DNA of 64,000 nt from Bhargavaea changchunensis. GTDB taxonomy: Bacteria; Bacillota; Bacilli; Bacillales_A; Planococcaceae. Positions 36,001 to 44,631 of this stretch are shown here, in pieces (position 1 is the stretch's first letter; every line of letters starts with the position of its first letter). The stretch spans positions 62,001 to 126,000 of the forward strand of contig NZ_JBHTCT010000034.1 in assembly GCF_042665595.1 (NCBI RefSeq). Direction: 5' to 3'. A program made the position numbers and the translations under genes. The notes under the pieces were generated by a model. That model did not search any database. It saw only the letters and a list, made by a program, of their open reading frames with translations, and was not told the origin of the DNA.

Positions 36001-36645
36001 CGATTCGACGACTTCCAGGCGCTTGATGGCGCGTGTGCGGCGCTGGCCCTGTGCCGTCTTGAGCTCTTCTTTCAGCGCGTCGGCCTCTTTGTCGAGGTCG
36101 ATCTGCTTAAGAAGCCTCTCGATCGCCTCCGCACCCATGAGCGCGGAGAATTTATTGCCGTACTTTTCGCGGTACGCGCGGTATTCGCGCTCGGACAGAA
36201 GCTGCTTGCGCTCAAGGCCAGTGTCTGCAGGGTCAGTCACGACATAGGAAGCGAAGTAGATGACTTCCTCTAGCGAGCGCGGGGACATGTCAAGAAGAAG
36301 CCCCATGCGGCTCGGGATGCCTTTGAAATACCAGATATGGGATACCGGAGCCGCAAGCTCGATATGGCCCATGCGTTCGCGGCGGACTTTGGCGCGGGTC
36401 ACTTCGACGCCGCAGCGGTCACAGACGACGCCCTTATAGCGGACGCGCTTGTATTTACCGCAGTGGCACTCCCAGTCTTTTGTCGGACCGAAGATCCGTT
36501 CGCAGAACAGGCCGTCTTTCTCCGGCTTCAGCGTCCGGTAGTTGATCGTTTCCGGCTTTTTGACTTCACCGTATGACCACGACCGGATTTTGTCCGGGGA
36601 TGCCAGGCCGATTTTCATATACTCGAAATTATTTACATCTATCAA
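33043..36645 (-). CDS. rpoC: DNA-directed RNA polymerase subunit beta-prime
   Basis: The beta-prime subunit forms one pincer of RNA polymerase and holds the catalytic magnesium. The 1200 residues start with TTG (reads MIDVNNFEYMKIGLASPDK), 8 nt after GGGAGG. The N-terminal zinc site is CHCGKYKRVRYKGVVCDRC, the active site NADFDGDQMAVHVPL lies near residue 450, and the second zinc site uses DCGTDRG and CNTKHGICKKC. The trigger loop and bridge helix are in the block GGVAGDDITQGLPRIQE and upstream. It lies 99 nt after rpoB and ends the operon. Confidence 0.98.
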   Translation of the reverse strand: MIDVNNFEYMKIGLASPDKIRSWSYGEVKKPETINYRTLKPEKDGLFCERIFGPTKDWECHCGKYKRVRYKGVVCDRCGVEVTRAKVRRERMGHIELAAPVSHIWYFKGIPSRMGLLLDMSPRSLEEVIYFASYVVTDPADTGLERKQLLSEREYRAYREKYGNKFSALMGAEAIERLLKQIDLDKEADALKEELKTAQGQRRTRAIKRLEVVESFRHSGNNPEWMILEVLPVIPPELRPMVQLDGGRFATSDLNDLYRRVINRNNRLKRLLDLGAPGIIVQNEKRMLQEAVDALIDNGRRGRPVTGPGNRPLKSLSHMLKGKQGRFRQNLLGKRVDYSGRSVIVVGPNLKMYQCGLPREMAIELFKPFVMKELVERGLAHNIKSAKRKIERLHSDVWDVLEEVIKEHPVLLNRAPTLHRLGIQAFEPTLVEGRAIRLHPLVCTAYNADFDGDQMAVHVPLSAEAQAEARLLMLAAQNILNPKDGKPVVTPSQDMVLGNYYLTLERKGAMGEGMVFSNSDEVMVAYQNGYVHLHSRIAIHASSQNNPTFTEEQNRQLLMTTVGKVIFNEILPESFPYINEPTNHNLQVETPEKYFIDPTDDVKARIQEAELVQPFKKKILGNIIAEIFKRFHITETSKMLDRMKDLGFKYSTRAGITIGISDIVVLPNKGEILQEAQGKVDKVTKQFRRGLITEEERYDRVISYWSQAKDTIQSQLMESLENTNPIFMMSDSGARGNASNFTQLAGMRGLMANPAGRIIELPIKSSFREGLTVLEYFISTHGARKGLADTALKTADSGYLTRRLVDVAQDVIVREDDCGTDRGLEVSALTEGTEIIETLDERIIGRHAKKSVRHPETGEMLVDRDGLITEDIARAILDAGVETVTIRSAFTCNTKHGICKKCYGMNLATGEAVEVGEAVGIIAAQSIGEPGTQLTMRTFHTGGVAGDDITQGLPRIQEIFESRNPKGQAVISEIDGVITEIDEIREGQKEITVTGEVETRKYTPPYNSRLRFGLNDTIKRGDALTEGSIDPKQLIVVKDVKTVQEYLLKEVQKVYRMQGVEISDKHVEVMVRQMMRKVRVIEAGETDLLPGTLLDIHQFTEANFDAIRDGRLPATSRPVILGITKASLETESFLSAASFQETTRVLTDAAIKGKMDELLGLKENVIIGKLVPAGTGMQRYRQIEMAYEGMEEQEETATAE

Positions 36646-36744
36646 GGAGCCTACCTCCCTTTAGTCTCAATCTGAACAGGCTCACCGTTCATGGCAACGC
36701 AGCGTTTCCGGGCGGCCGAGCCGCCCCGCTGCAATTTTATCGCG

Positions 36745-39700
36745 TTACTCGGCTCCGATCGTTTCCTGCTCCGGCAGGATGTTCAGCGCATCCGTCGGCT
36801 GGAGGTCTTCGTCTTCGTCAAGGTCGCGGAGCTCGATCTCCTCGTACTCTTCCGTCAGCATTTTGACATCGAGGCCGAGGGACTGGAGTTCCTTGATGAG
36901 GACCTTGAACGATTCAGGGATGCCCGGCTGCGGGATGTTCTCCCCTTTGACGATCGCTTCATAGGTCTTCACGCGTCCGACGACGTCATCAGACTTGACC
37001 GTCAGGATTTCCTGGAGCGTGTAGGCTGCACCGTACGCTTCAAGTGCCCAGACTTCCATCTCGCCGAAACGCTGTCCGCCGAACTGCGCCTTACCGCCGA
37101 GCGGCTGTTGCGTGACGAGGGAGTATGGCCCGGTCGAACGGGCGTGGAGCTTATCGTCGACCATGTGGGCGAGCTTGATCATGTACATGATGCCGACCGA
37201 CACTTTGTTGTCGAACGGTTCACCGGAGCGGCCGTCGTAAAGGGTTGTTTTACCCGAGCGGTCCATTCCGGCTTCTTCCATGGTTTCCCAGACGTCTTCT
37301 TCGTTGGCACCGTCGAAGACCGGAGTCGCCATATGGAGGCCAAGGTAACGGGCAGCCATGCCGAGGTGAAGCTCGAGCACCTGGCCGATGTTCATCCGGG
37401 AAGGAACGCCGAGCGGGTTAAGCATGATGTCTACAGGCGTGCCATCCGGCATGAACGGCATGTCCTCTTCCGGAAGGATCCGGGAGATGACACCCTTGTT
37501 CCCGTGGCGGCCCGCCATTTTGTCGCCCACGGAGATTTTCCGCTTCTGGACGATGTAGACACGCACGAGCTGGTTTACACCCGGTGCGAGCTCGTCGCCG
37601 TCTTCGCGATTGAACACTTTGACGTCGAGGACGATTCCGCCTGCACCGTGAGGAACGCGCAGCGAGGTGTCGCGGACTTCACGGGCCTTCTCGCCGAAGA
37701 TCGCGTGGAGGAGCCGCTCTTCCGCCGTCAGTTCGGTGACGCCCTTAGGCGTGACCTTGCCGACGAGGATGTCGCCGTCGCGAACTTCCGCGCCGACACG
37801 GATGATTCCGCGCTCATCAAGGTTGCGGAGTGCGTCTTCACCGACGTTCGGAATGTCACGGGTGATTTCTTCAGGCCCGAGTTTCGTGTCGCGGGAGTCG
37901 GACTCGTATTCTTCAATGTGGATCGATGTATAGACATCGTCCTTCACCAGGCGTTCGCTCATGATGACGGCATCCTCGTAGTTGAAGCCGTCCCAAGTCA
38001 TGAATGCGACCAGGACGTTGCGGCCGAGCGCGAGCTCTCCGTCTTCCATCGACGGGCCGTCACCGAGTACGGTAAGCGGCTCGACGCGGTCACCGACCTT
38101 GACGATCGGACGCTGGTTATAGCATGTCCCCTGGTTGGAACGGATGAATTTTTCGAATGGGTAGATGTCAAGGTCGCCCTTGACTTCTTTGCCGTCCACC
38201 GTCTCGATGCGGCGGACGCGGACTTCCTTGGCCTCAACGTGCTCCACGATACCGTGGTGCCTCGAGACAATCGCCGCGCCAGAGTCGCGTGCCGAGACAT
38301 ACTCCATCCCGGTGCCGACAAACGGCGCTTCCGGATTGAGGAGCGGAACAGCCTGACGCTGCATGTTCGCACCCATGAGGGCACGGTTCGAGTCATCGTT
38401 CTCGAGGAACGGGATGCAGGCAGTCGCAGCCGAGACAACCTGTTTCGGCGAAACGTCCATGTAGTCGATCGATTCGCGCTTGAAGACCGAGTTGTCACCG
38501 CGGAAACGGCCGACAACCTCTTCATTCACGAAGCGCTTCTCTTCATCAAGCGGAGCGTTCGCCTGGGCGACGACATAGTTGTCCTCTTCGTCGGCCGTCA
38601 GGTAGTCGATCCGGTCGGTGACGATACCCGTCTCCGGGTCCACGCGGCGGTATGGTGTTTCAATGAAGCCGAATTTGTTCACTTTCGCGTAAGTCGAGAG
38701 CGAGTTGATGAGTCCGATGTTCGGGCCTTCCGGCGTCTCGATCGGACACATGCGGCCATAGTGGGAGTAGTGGACGTCACGGACTTCCATGCCGGCGCGC
38801 TCACGGGTGAGCCCGCCCGGCCCGAGTGCGGAGAGGCGGCGCTTATGCGTCAGTTCCGCAAGCGGGTTTGTCTGGTCCATGAACTGTGACAGCTGGGAGC
38901 TGCCGAAGAATTCCTTGATCGATGCGATGACCGGACGGATATTAATCAGCTGCTGAGGCACAATAGATTGTGTATCGTTGATCGACATCCGTTCGCGGAC
39001 GACGCGCTCCATCCGGGAAAGGCCGATGCGGAACTGGTTCTGCAGCAGCTCCCCGACCGAACGGAGACGGCGGTTGCCGAGGTGGTCGATGTCATCGGTC
39101 GTGCCGACCTGATAAAGCAGGTTGAAGAAGTAGCTGATCGACGACACGATGTCCGCAGGGGTGACGTGCTTCACTTCTTCTTCGATATCTGCATTGCCGA
39201 TGACGTTGATGACTTTCTCATCTTCGCTGTTCGGTGCATAGATCTTCACGGAAGAAATCGTGATATCCTCGTCGAGTACGCCGCCGACCGGCTCAAGCGT
39301 TTCATAGCCGGCGCCCTGCTCGAGGAACGGGATGATGCGGTCGAGTTCGCGGCGGTCAAGCAGCGTCCCCTTCTCCGCAATGATCTCACCCGTCTCCGGA
39401 TCAGCGATCGCTTCAGCGAGCGTCTGGTTGAGGAGGCGGTTTTTGATGCTGAGCTTCTTGTTCATCTTATAGCGGCCGACGTTGGCAAGGTCGTAGCGCT
39501 TCGGATCAAAGAAACGGGAGTAGAGCAAGTTCTTCGCGCTCTCGACCGTAGGCGGTTCGCCCGGGCGGAGGCGCTCGTAGATTTCAAGAAGTGCTTTCTC
39601 GGTGCTTTCGGTGCTGTCCTTCTCCAGTGTGTTCTGAAGGTATTCATTATCACCGATCAGATCGATGATCTCCTGATCGGAGCCGAAACCGAGCGCGCGC

Positions 39701-40287
39701 AAGAGGACCGTTACCGGCAGTTTGCGCGTGCGGTCGATACGGACGTGGACGACATCTTTCGCGTCCGTCTCGTATTCAAGCCATGCGCCGCGGTTCGGGA
39801 TGACTGTCGCTCCGAAGCCGCGCTTACCGTTTTTGTCCGTCTTGTCGTGGAAGTAGACGCTCGGGGAGCGCACGAGCTGGGAGACGATGACGCGTTCCGC
39901 GCCGTTGATGATGAACGTCCCGTTGTCCGTCATGAGCGGGAAGTCGCCCATGAAGACGTCCTGCTCCTTTACTTCCTCGGTTTCTTTATTATGGAGGCGC
40001 ACCTTGACGCGGAGCGGTGCCGCGTACGTCGCATCGCGCTCTTTCGACTCGCCGACCGGATACTTCGGTTCGCCGAGGCTGTAGTCGACGAATTCAAGCG
40101 AAAGATTGCCCGTAAAGTCCTCGATCGGAGAAATGTCTCGGAACATGTCCCGCAGGCCTTCCTCTAGGAACCATTCATAGGACTTCGTCTGGATCTCGAT
40201 CAGATTCGGGAGCTCAAGCACCTCACTGATCCGCGCAAAACTCCTGCGCTGACGATGTTGACCGTACTGAACTAGTTGACCTGTCAA
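36745..40287 (-). CDS. rpoB: DNA-directed RNA polymerase subunit beta
   Basis: The beta subunit forms the other pincer and most of the rifampicin pocket. The 1180 residues start at TTG 40287 (reads MTGQLVQYGQHRQRRSFAR), 8 nt after GAGGGG; a GTG three codons upstream overlaps the SD and is rejected. The rifampicin region SSQLSQFMDQTNPLAELTHK, followed by RRLSALGPGG, is of the sensitive type. C-terminal motifs GGKAQFGGQRFGEMEVWALE are intact. A leader of about 260 nt separates it from its promoter. Confidence 0.98.
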   Translation of the reverse strand: MTGQLVQYGQHRQRRSFARISEVLELPNLIEIQTKSYEWFLEEGLRDMFRDISPIEDFTGNLSLEFVDYSLGEPKYPVGESKERDATYAAPLRVKVRLHNKETEEVKEQDVFMGDFPLMTDNGTFIINGAERVIVSQLVRSPSVYFHDKTDKNGKRGFGATVIPNRGAWLEYETDAKDVVHVRIDRTRKLPVTVLLRALGFGSDQEIIDLIGDNEYLQNTLEKDSTESTEKALLEIYERLRPGEPPTVESAKNLLYSRFFDPKRYDLANVGRYKMNKKLSIKNRLLNQTLAEAIADPETGEIIAEKGTLLDRRELDRIIPFLEQGAGYETLEPVGGVLDEDITISSVKIYAPNSEDEKVINVIGNADIEEEVKHVTPADIVSSISYFFNLLYQVGTTDDIDHLGNRRLRSVGELLQNQFRIGLSRMERVVRERMSINDTQSIVPQQLINIRPVIASIKEFFGSSQLSQFMDQTNPLAELTHKRRLSALGPGGLTRERAGMEVRDVHYSHYGRMCPIETPEGPNIGLINSLSTYAKVNKFGFIETPYRRVDPETGIVTDRIDYLTADEEDNYVVAQANAPLDEEKRFVNEEVVGRFRGDNSVFKRESIDYMDVSPKQVVSAATACIPFLENDDSNRALMGANMQRQAVPLLNPEAPFVGTGMEYVSARDSGAAIVSRHHGIVEHVEAKEVRVRRIETVDGKEVKGDLDIYPFEKFIRSNQGTCYNQRPIVKVGDRVEPLTVLGDGPSMEDGELALGRNVLVAFMTWDGFNYEDAVIMSERLVKDDVYTSIHIEEYESDSRDTKLGPEEITRDIPNVGEDALRNLDERGIIRVGAEVRDGDILVGKVTPKGVTELTAEERLLHAIFGEKAREVRDTSLRVPHGAGGIVLDVKVFNREDGDELAPGVNQLVRVYIVQKRKISVGDKMAGRHGNKGVISRILPEEDMPFMPDGTPVDIMLNPLGVPSRMNIGQVLELHLGMAARYLGLHMATPVFDGANEEDVWETMEEAGMDRSGKTTLYDGRSGEPFDNKVSVGIMYMIKLAHMVDDKLHARSTGPYSLVTQQPLGGKAQFGGQRFGEMEVWALEAYGAAYTLQEILTVKSDDVVGRVKTYEAIVKGENIPQPGIPESFKVLIKELQSLGLDVKMLTEEYEEIELRDLDEDEDLQPTDALNILPEQETIGAE

Positions 40288-40554
40288 CTGATTCACCCCT
40301 CAATTAAAGCGATAATGGGTCTTTGCGGATGCCGGCAAATTGATGTATGATATCCGAAAAGACAAAAAGAAAACGAGTCCGATGCAGAAGCTCATTTTCG
40401 GTTTCACCAGGCTTATTCCATTCCGGGCCAGTATTCCCAATTGAAGAGCCGGACTATACGATACAATGCGATTGTCCGGCCCCGGCAGCCGCCAGGGCAG
40501 CCGGAGGCACTTCAGTCAAAAGGGCACACGACCTCAATTTTATTTGTGCATTTT

Positions 40555-40581
40555 ATTATACTATCATCGAATTTTTGTCAA
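40555..40581 (-). promoter_or_regulatory. rpoBC promoter
   Basis: Minus-strand TTGACA (40576-40581) and TATAAT (40555-40560). Both hexamers are perfect but the spacer is only 15 nt; an overlapping TTGACA-17-TAATAA reading is an alternative. It touches the stop codon of the upstream methyltransferase gene. The leader 40288-40550 holds a GCCGGAC/GTCCGGC stem of unknown role. Confidence 0.65.
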
Positions 40582-40582
40582 G

Positions 40583-41200
40583 TCAATGTTTGTCAAGTCG
40601 TTTTTTGAGCGATCTGTAGATGAAGTAGCCTTTTTTCTTTTCCTCCGCCGTGGCATTCCCGAAAAGCTCCTGGAGTTTCTTCTCGGTGGACGCGGCGCCC
40701 TGTTTTTTCTGGATGACAACCCAGAGCTCGCCCCCTTCGGCGAGAAGGCGGTAGGCATCTTCATAGATCCGGAAGACCGTATCCTTGCCTGCGCGGATCG
40801 GAGGATTCGTCAGGATGGCCGCAAACCCGCTTCCCCGCACATCCGCACCCGCGTCACTTTCATAGATCACCGTATTGCCGGCGCCGTTTGCGCCGGCATT
40901 TTCGCGCGCAAGATCAAGCGCGCGGCTGTTGACGTCGACCATATGGACGGTCCTGTCCGGCAGCAGTCTGGCCGCAGTCAGTCCGACCGGACCGTACCCG
41001 CAGCCGATGTCCAGGAGATCTCCCGGAATTTCCGGTTCCCTGAATGTATCGATCAGGAGCCTGGAACCGAAATCAACACTTTCCTTGCTGAATACACCCG
41101 CATCCGTCTTGAAACGGAACGGGATGCCGCGCAGCGTCGCCGTCCAGGTCTGCGGCGCGCTCTCGGTGCCCGGGTTCTTCGAATAGTAATGATCCGCCAT
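40583..41200 (-). CDS. Class I SAM-dependent methyltransferase, RsmC/YbxB-like
   Basis: A 205-residue methyltransferase of the RsmC type, expected to methylate guanine N2 in 16S rRNA. It shows the SAM-binding motif LLDIGCGYGPVGLTAARLL (about residues 62-80) and the catalytic NPP motif AAILTNPPIRAGKDT. It corresponds to Bacillus ybxB, also between rplL and rpoB. The target is not proven in this group. A GGAGG stands 8 nt before the ATG. Confidence 0.9.
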   Translation of the reverse strand: MADHYYSKNPGTESAPQTWTATLRGIPFRFKTDAGVFSKESVDFGSRLLIDTFREPEIPGDLLDIGCGYGPVGLTAARLLPDRTVHMVDVNSRALDLARENAGANGAGNTVIYESDAGADVRGSGFAAILTNPPIRAGKDTVFRIYEDAYRLLAEGGELWVVIQKKQGAASTEKKLQELFGNATAEEKKKGYFIYRSLKKRLDKH

Positions 41201-41280
41201 GCCCGTCGCCTCCGTTCATGAAAATGGTGCCCGGCCGGGGCCGGGAGCCTTCGCCCCTATCATACCCCTTGGACATGAAT

Positions 41281-41313
41281 AAAAAAGCCCGTCGAGTTGA
41301 GACGGGCTTTTTT
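41281..41313 (-). terminator. Terminator after rplL
   Basis: AAAAAAGCCCGTC/GACGGGCTTTTTT stem with T-runs on both sides, 16 nt after the rplL stop. Confidence 0.92.
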
Positions 41314-41329
41314 GTATAGGAAGCAAGGA

Positions 41330-41689
41330 TTACTTGAGTTCGACGCCTGCGCCGACTTCTTCGAGCTTCGATTTCATTTCTTCTGCTTCTTCTTTCGCTA
41401 CGCCTTCTTTGAGTGGCTTCGGCGCTTCGTCTACGAGCGCTTTCGCTTCTTTCAGGCCAAGGCCCGTGATTTCGCGGACAACTTTGATGACTTTGATCTT
41501 CTGGTCGCCTGCGGAAGTCAGGACAACGTCGAAGTCTGTTTTTTCTTCAACTGCAGGGCCTGCTGCGCCTGCTGCTGCTACAGGAGCTGCTGCTGTTACG
41601 CCGAATTCTTCTTCGATAGCTTTGACAAGGTCGTTCAGTTCGAGGACCGTCATTTCTTTGATCGCTTCAATGATTTGCTCGTTGCTCAT
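41330..41689 (-). CDS. rplL: 50S ribosomal protein L7/L12
   Basis: L7/L12 dimers form the flexible stalk that recruits translational GTPases. The 119 residues start MSNEQIIEAIKEMTVLELND, pass through an Ala/Gly-rich hinge (AAAPVAAAGAAGPAVEE) and end in the factor-binding domain with GLGLKEAKALVDEAPKPLKEG. It lies 71 nt after rplJ. AGGAGG precedes the ATG. Confidence 0.98.
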   Translation of the reverse strand: MSNEQIIEAIKEMTVLELNDLVKAIEEEFGVTAAAPVAAAGAAGPAVEEKTDFDVVLTSAGDQKIKVIKVVREITGLGLKEAKALVDEAPKPLKEGVAKEEAEEMKSKLEEVGAGVELK

Positions 41690-41760
41690 TGATGTTTCCT
41701 CCTAATAAATCGATTTATTTTATGCGGCGATGCCGCGTTCCGTTGGCTCAGGCTGCGGAA

Positions 41761-42261
41761 TTATGCGCCTTGTTCTTCTTTCTGGTCTGCAACTGCCTTC
41801 GTAGCGAGTGCGAAGTTGCGGATCGGCGCCTGGAGGACGCTGAGGACCATGGAGAGGAGACCTTCCCGGGATGGGAGTTCCGCCAGTGCCTTGACTTCTT
41901 CCAGAGTTGCAACGTTGCCTTCGATGACGCCCGCTTTAATCTCAAGCGCATCGTTGTCCTTCGCGAAGTTATTGATAATCCGCGCAGGAGCAACAACGTC
42001 TTCTTTCGAGAACGCAATCGCGTTCGGGCCTGTCATGTACTCGTTGAGTGCTTCGAGGCCTGATGCTTCAGCCGCGCGGCGAGTCATCGAGTTTTTGTAT
42101 ACTTTGAACTCGATGCCTTCTTCGCGAAGCTGTTTACGCAGTTCAGTCACTTGCGCCACGTTGAGGCCGCGGTAGTCCACGACGACGACGGATGCCGCTT
42201 CTTTCAGCTTGCCGCTGATTTCATCGACGAGCGCTTGTTTCTGTTCGAGAATCTTGCTCAT
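41761..42261 (-). CDS. rplJ: 50S ribosomal protein L10
   Basis: L10 anchors the L7/L12 dimers on 23S rRNA and represses its own operon by binding the leader. The 166 residues start MSKILEQKQALVDEISGKLK and contain VVVDYRGLNVAQVTELRKQL and a C-terminal helix that takes up L7/L12. It follows an L10 leader with an attenuator (42308-42470), so expression of rplJ-rplL should be set there. Confidence 0.98.
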   Translation of the reverse strand: MSKILEQKQALVDEISGKLKEAASVVVVDYRGLNVAQVTELRKQLREEGIEFKVYKNSMTRRAAEASGLEALNEYMTGPNAIAFSKEDVVAPARIINNFAKDNDALEIKAGVIEGNVATLEEVKALAELPSREGLLSMVLSVLQAPIRNFALATKAVADQKEEQGA

Positions 42262-42307
42262 GTCAACACCTCCTGTTAGAGTGGCTCATTTATACCGCAT
42301 ATCAACG

Positions 42308-42470
42308 GAAAAGCCCTGTATCCGCGTACGCAGACACAGGGCATTAAAGTCGGCTTCATTCGATCAAGCACGTCTTTGTCCTCGGCAGGGAAATTTTAAG
42401 CGGCATGCCGCCCCTGCTGTCTACGGTACAAACGATATTCACAACATCGGCAATCTTACCAGACTACCGG
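42308..42470 (-). promoter_or_regulatory. L10 (rplJ-rplL) leader with attenuator
   Basis: The minus-strand leader shows the L10-leader layout: a C/G-rich arm (CAGGGGCGGCATGCCGC), the purine-rich CCGAGGACAAAGACGTG, and an attenuator stem GCCCTGT/ACAGGGC (42313-42319 with 42336-42342) followed by TTTTCC. L10 bound with L7/L12 is known to favour the terminator in Bacillus. Confidence 0.85.
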
Positions 42471-42484
42471 TACGTTGTCAATGA

Positions 42485-43186
42485 TTATTTTGCGACAGTA
42501 ACGTTAGCCGCATCAATTTTCACTGCAGGGCCCATTGTAGTCGTCACGTTGACGGACTTCATGTAAGTGCCTTTTGCAGCTGCAGGTTTTGCCTTCTGGA
42601 TTGTTTCGAAGATCGTGTTGAAGTTCTCGATGAGCTTCTCGTTGTCGAACGAAACTTTTCCGATTGGCGCGTGGATGATGCCGGCTTTGTCAGCGCGGTA
42701 TTCAACCTTACCTGCTTTGATGTCCTGGACAGCTTTTGTTACGTCGAATGTAACAGTTCCTGTCTTAGGGTTCGGCATGAGGCCTTTTGGTCCGAGGACG
42801 CGGCCGAGCTTACCGACTTCGCCCATCATGTCAGGAGTCGCAACGACGACGTCGAAGTCGAACCAGCCTTGCTGGATCTTTTGGACGTAGTCTGCTTCAC
42901 CTACATAATCAGCGCCTGCAGCTTCCGCTTCCTTCGCTTTTTCGCCTTTTGCGAAAACGAGGACCTTTTGCGTTTTGCCCGTTCCGTTTGGAAGGACGAC
43001 TGCGCCGCGGATCTGCTGGTCGTTTTTACGAGTGTCGATTCCGAGACGGAAAGCGACTTCGACAGTAGCGTCGAATTTGGTTGTGCTCGTTTCTTTAGCG
43101 AGCGCGATTGCTTCTTCTGCGCCGTAGAGTTGTTCGCGGTCTACTTTTTTAGCCGCTTCTACGAGCTTCTTGCCTTTTTTAGCCAT
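42485..43186 (-). CDS. rplA: 50S ribosomal protein L1
   Basis: L1 forms the mobile stalk that handles E-site tRNA. The 233 residues start MAKKGKKLVEAAKKVDREQL and include the signature MPNPKTGTVTFDVTKAVQDI. The C-terminal SVNVTTTMGPAVKIDAANVT is typical. It follows rplK by 117 nt and precedes the L10 leader. Confidence 0.98.
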   Translation of the reverse strand: MAKKGKKLVEAAKKVDREQLYGAEEAIALAKETSTTKFDATVEVAFRLGIDTRKNDQQIRGAVVLPNGTGKTQKVLVFAKGEKAKEAEAAGADYVGEADYVQKIQQGWFDFDVVVATPDMMGEVGKLGRVLGPKGLMPNPKTGTVTFDVTKAVQDIKAGKVEYRADKAGIIHAPIGKVSFDNEKLIENFNTIFETIQKAKPAAAKGTYMKSVNVTTTMGPAVKIDAANVTVAK

Positions 43187-43303
43187 GTTTGTTTCCTCCT
43201 TGATTGTGGTTATAGCGGATTAACCCTCCCACGAAAAAGGATTGCGGCGTTCGCGTAGAACGGGCGCAACCCTCCTGTAACAGAACAACATCAAGTGAAA
43301 GAA

Positions 43304-43729
43304 TCAGTCTTCGATCGTGATGCCCATGCTGCGGGCAGTGCCTTCGACCATCTGCATCGCTGCTTCAACAGAAGCGGCGTTGAGGTCTGGCATTTTAGTC
43401 TCCGCGATTTCGCGGACTTTATCACGCTTGACGACGGCAACCTTGTTTTTGTTCGGTTCGCCGGACGCCTTATCGATGCCTGCTGCTTTCTTCAGAAGAA
43501 CGGCAGCCGGCGGAGTTTTTGTAATGAATGTAAACGAGCGGTCTTCGAAAACCGTGATCTCAACAGGGATGATGAGACCTGCCTGGTCAGATGTCCGTGC
43601 GTTGAATTCCTTACAGAAGCCCATGATGTTTACACCTGCCTGACCGAGTGCCGGTCCGACCGGTGGTGCCGGGTTTGCTTTACCTGCAGGGATTTGCAGT
43701 TTAACGATTTTGCTTACTTTTTTAGCCAC
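43304..43729 (-). CDS. rplK: 50S ribosomal protein L11
   Basis: L11 binds the GTPase-associated region of 23S rRNA and is needed for RelA-type stringent signalling and thiostrepton action. With a GTG start at 43729, 8 nt after AGGAGG, the product is 141 residues and begins MAKKVSKIVKLQIPAGKANP, as in Bacillus. Longer starts add 24 non-family residues. The Pro-rich drug-contact region PAPPVGPALGQAGVNIMGFC is wild type. Confidence 0.97.
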   Translation of the reverse strand: MAKKVSKIVKLQIPAGKANPAPPVGPALGQAGVNIMGFCKEFNARTSDQAGLIIPVEITVFEDRSFTFITKTPPAAVLLKKAAGIDKASGEPNKNKVAVVKRDKVREIAETKMPDLNAASVEAAMQMVEGTARSMGITIED

Positions 43730-43856
43730 GAGACGCACCTCCTTAAAGTCCGTGATGTGGTAATAGGGTTGCCCCTCCCACTCATATGTGTCTGCCGGCA
43801 TTGCCGGTAGAATACGGTTGATCCGCAGCAGACCTATTTTAGGCCTGACCTATGGA

Positions 43857-43885
43857 ATGATACCACTAACACCCTCCGCATGCAA
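43857..43885 (-). promoter_or_regulatory. rplK-rplA promoter
   Basis: Minus-strand TTGCAT (43880-43885) and TATCAT (43857-43862), 17 nt apart, just after the nusG stop. Leader of about 120 nt to rplK. Confidence 0.7.
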
Positions 43886-43893
43886 GCGGAATG

Positions 43894-44427
43894 TCAAATT
43901 TTACGAATCTGGGCGAAATCAAGCTCCATCTTCGTTTCACGGCCGAACATCTCGACAGCGACTTTGACTTTGCCTTTGGACGGATCGACTTCCTCGACCG
44001 TGCCCTGGAAGTTCGCGAACGGCCCTTCCAGAACTTCAACAAGCTCGCCCTCTTCGATATCCATCTCCACCTTGGCTTCTTTCATGCCCATCTGGCGGAG
44101 GATGAAGTCCACCTCGTCCGGCATGAGCGGCGTCGGTTTTGCACCGCCGCCCGACGAGCCGATAAAGCCCGTGACGCCAGGCGTGTTCCGGACGACGTAC
44201 CAGGAGTCGTCAGTCATGATCATTTCGACAAGGACGTATCCCGGGAAGGTCTTGCGCATGACGGTCTTTTTCTTGCCGTCTTTCAGTTCTGTTTCCTGCT
44301 CTTCGGGAACGATGACACGGAAGATTTTATCGAGCATCCCCATCGTTTCAACCCGCTTTTCGAGGTTAGCCTTCACCTTGTTCTCGTATCCGGAATAGGT
44401 GTGCACCACGTACCAATTTTTCTCCAT
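43894..44427 (-). CDS. nusG: Transcription elongation and termination factor NusG
   Basis: NusG rides on RNA polymerase and controls pausing and, in Bacillus, sequence-specific pauses. The 177 residues start MEKNWYVVHTYSGYENKVKA with the NGN domain, including FPGYVLVEMIMTDDSWYVVR and NTPGVTGFIG, and end in a KOW domain (EGPFANFQGTVEEVDPSKGK). It is 204 nt after secE and separated from it by a terminator hairpin, which is unusual. Confidence 0.97.
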   Translation of the reverse strand: MEKNWYVVHTYSGYENKVKANLEKRVETMGMLDKIFRVIVPEEQETELKDGKKKTVMRKTFPGYVLVEMIMTDDSWYVVRNTPGVTGFIGSSGGGAKPTPLMPDEVDFILRQMGMKEAKVEMDIEEGELVEVLEGPFANFQGTVEEVDPSKGKVKVAVEMFGRETKMELDFAQIRKI

Positions 44428-44572
44428 TCGATCGGACTGGCCGTCCGTCCCTCCCTTTCACTTCCATATGAACGGCTGAGCGCCGGGGCGGCAGCTCACC
44501 CGAAGCGGCTTCTCCAAAGAGTGTACCCGCATCCGGCTTGCGCAACCCGCTCCCGGAAACTTCAGCAAAATG

Positions 44573-44602
44573 AAAAAGCCCGTGTGGTCCTCCAAACGGG
44601 CT
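44573..44602 (-). terminator. Terminator or attenuator between secE and nusG
   Basis: AGCCCGT/ACGGGCT stem (44596-44602 with 44577-44583), 12-nt loop, followed by TTTTTC on the minus strand. It starts about 30 nt after the secE stop. Confidence 0.75.
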
Positions 44603-44631
44603 ATTGTGGCCATGTATTCAGACAGTCTGAG

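Noticed and set aside
44428..44572. nusG promoter
   Set aside because: TTGCGC and TACACT are 14 nt apart, too short, and no other pair fits.
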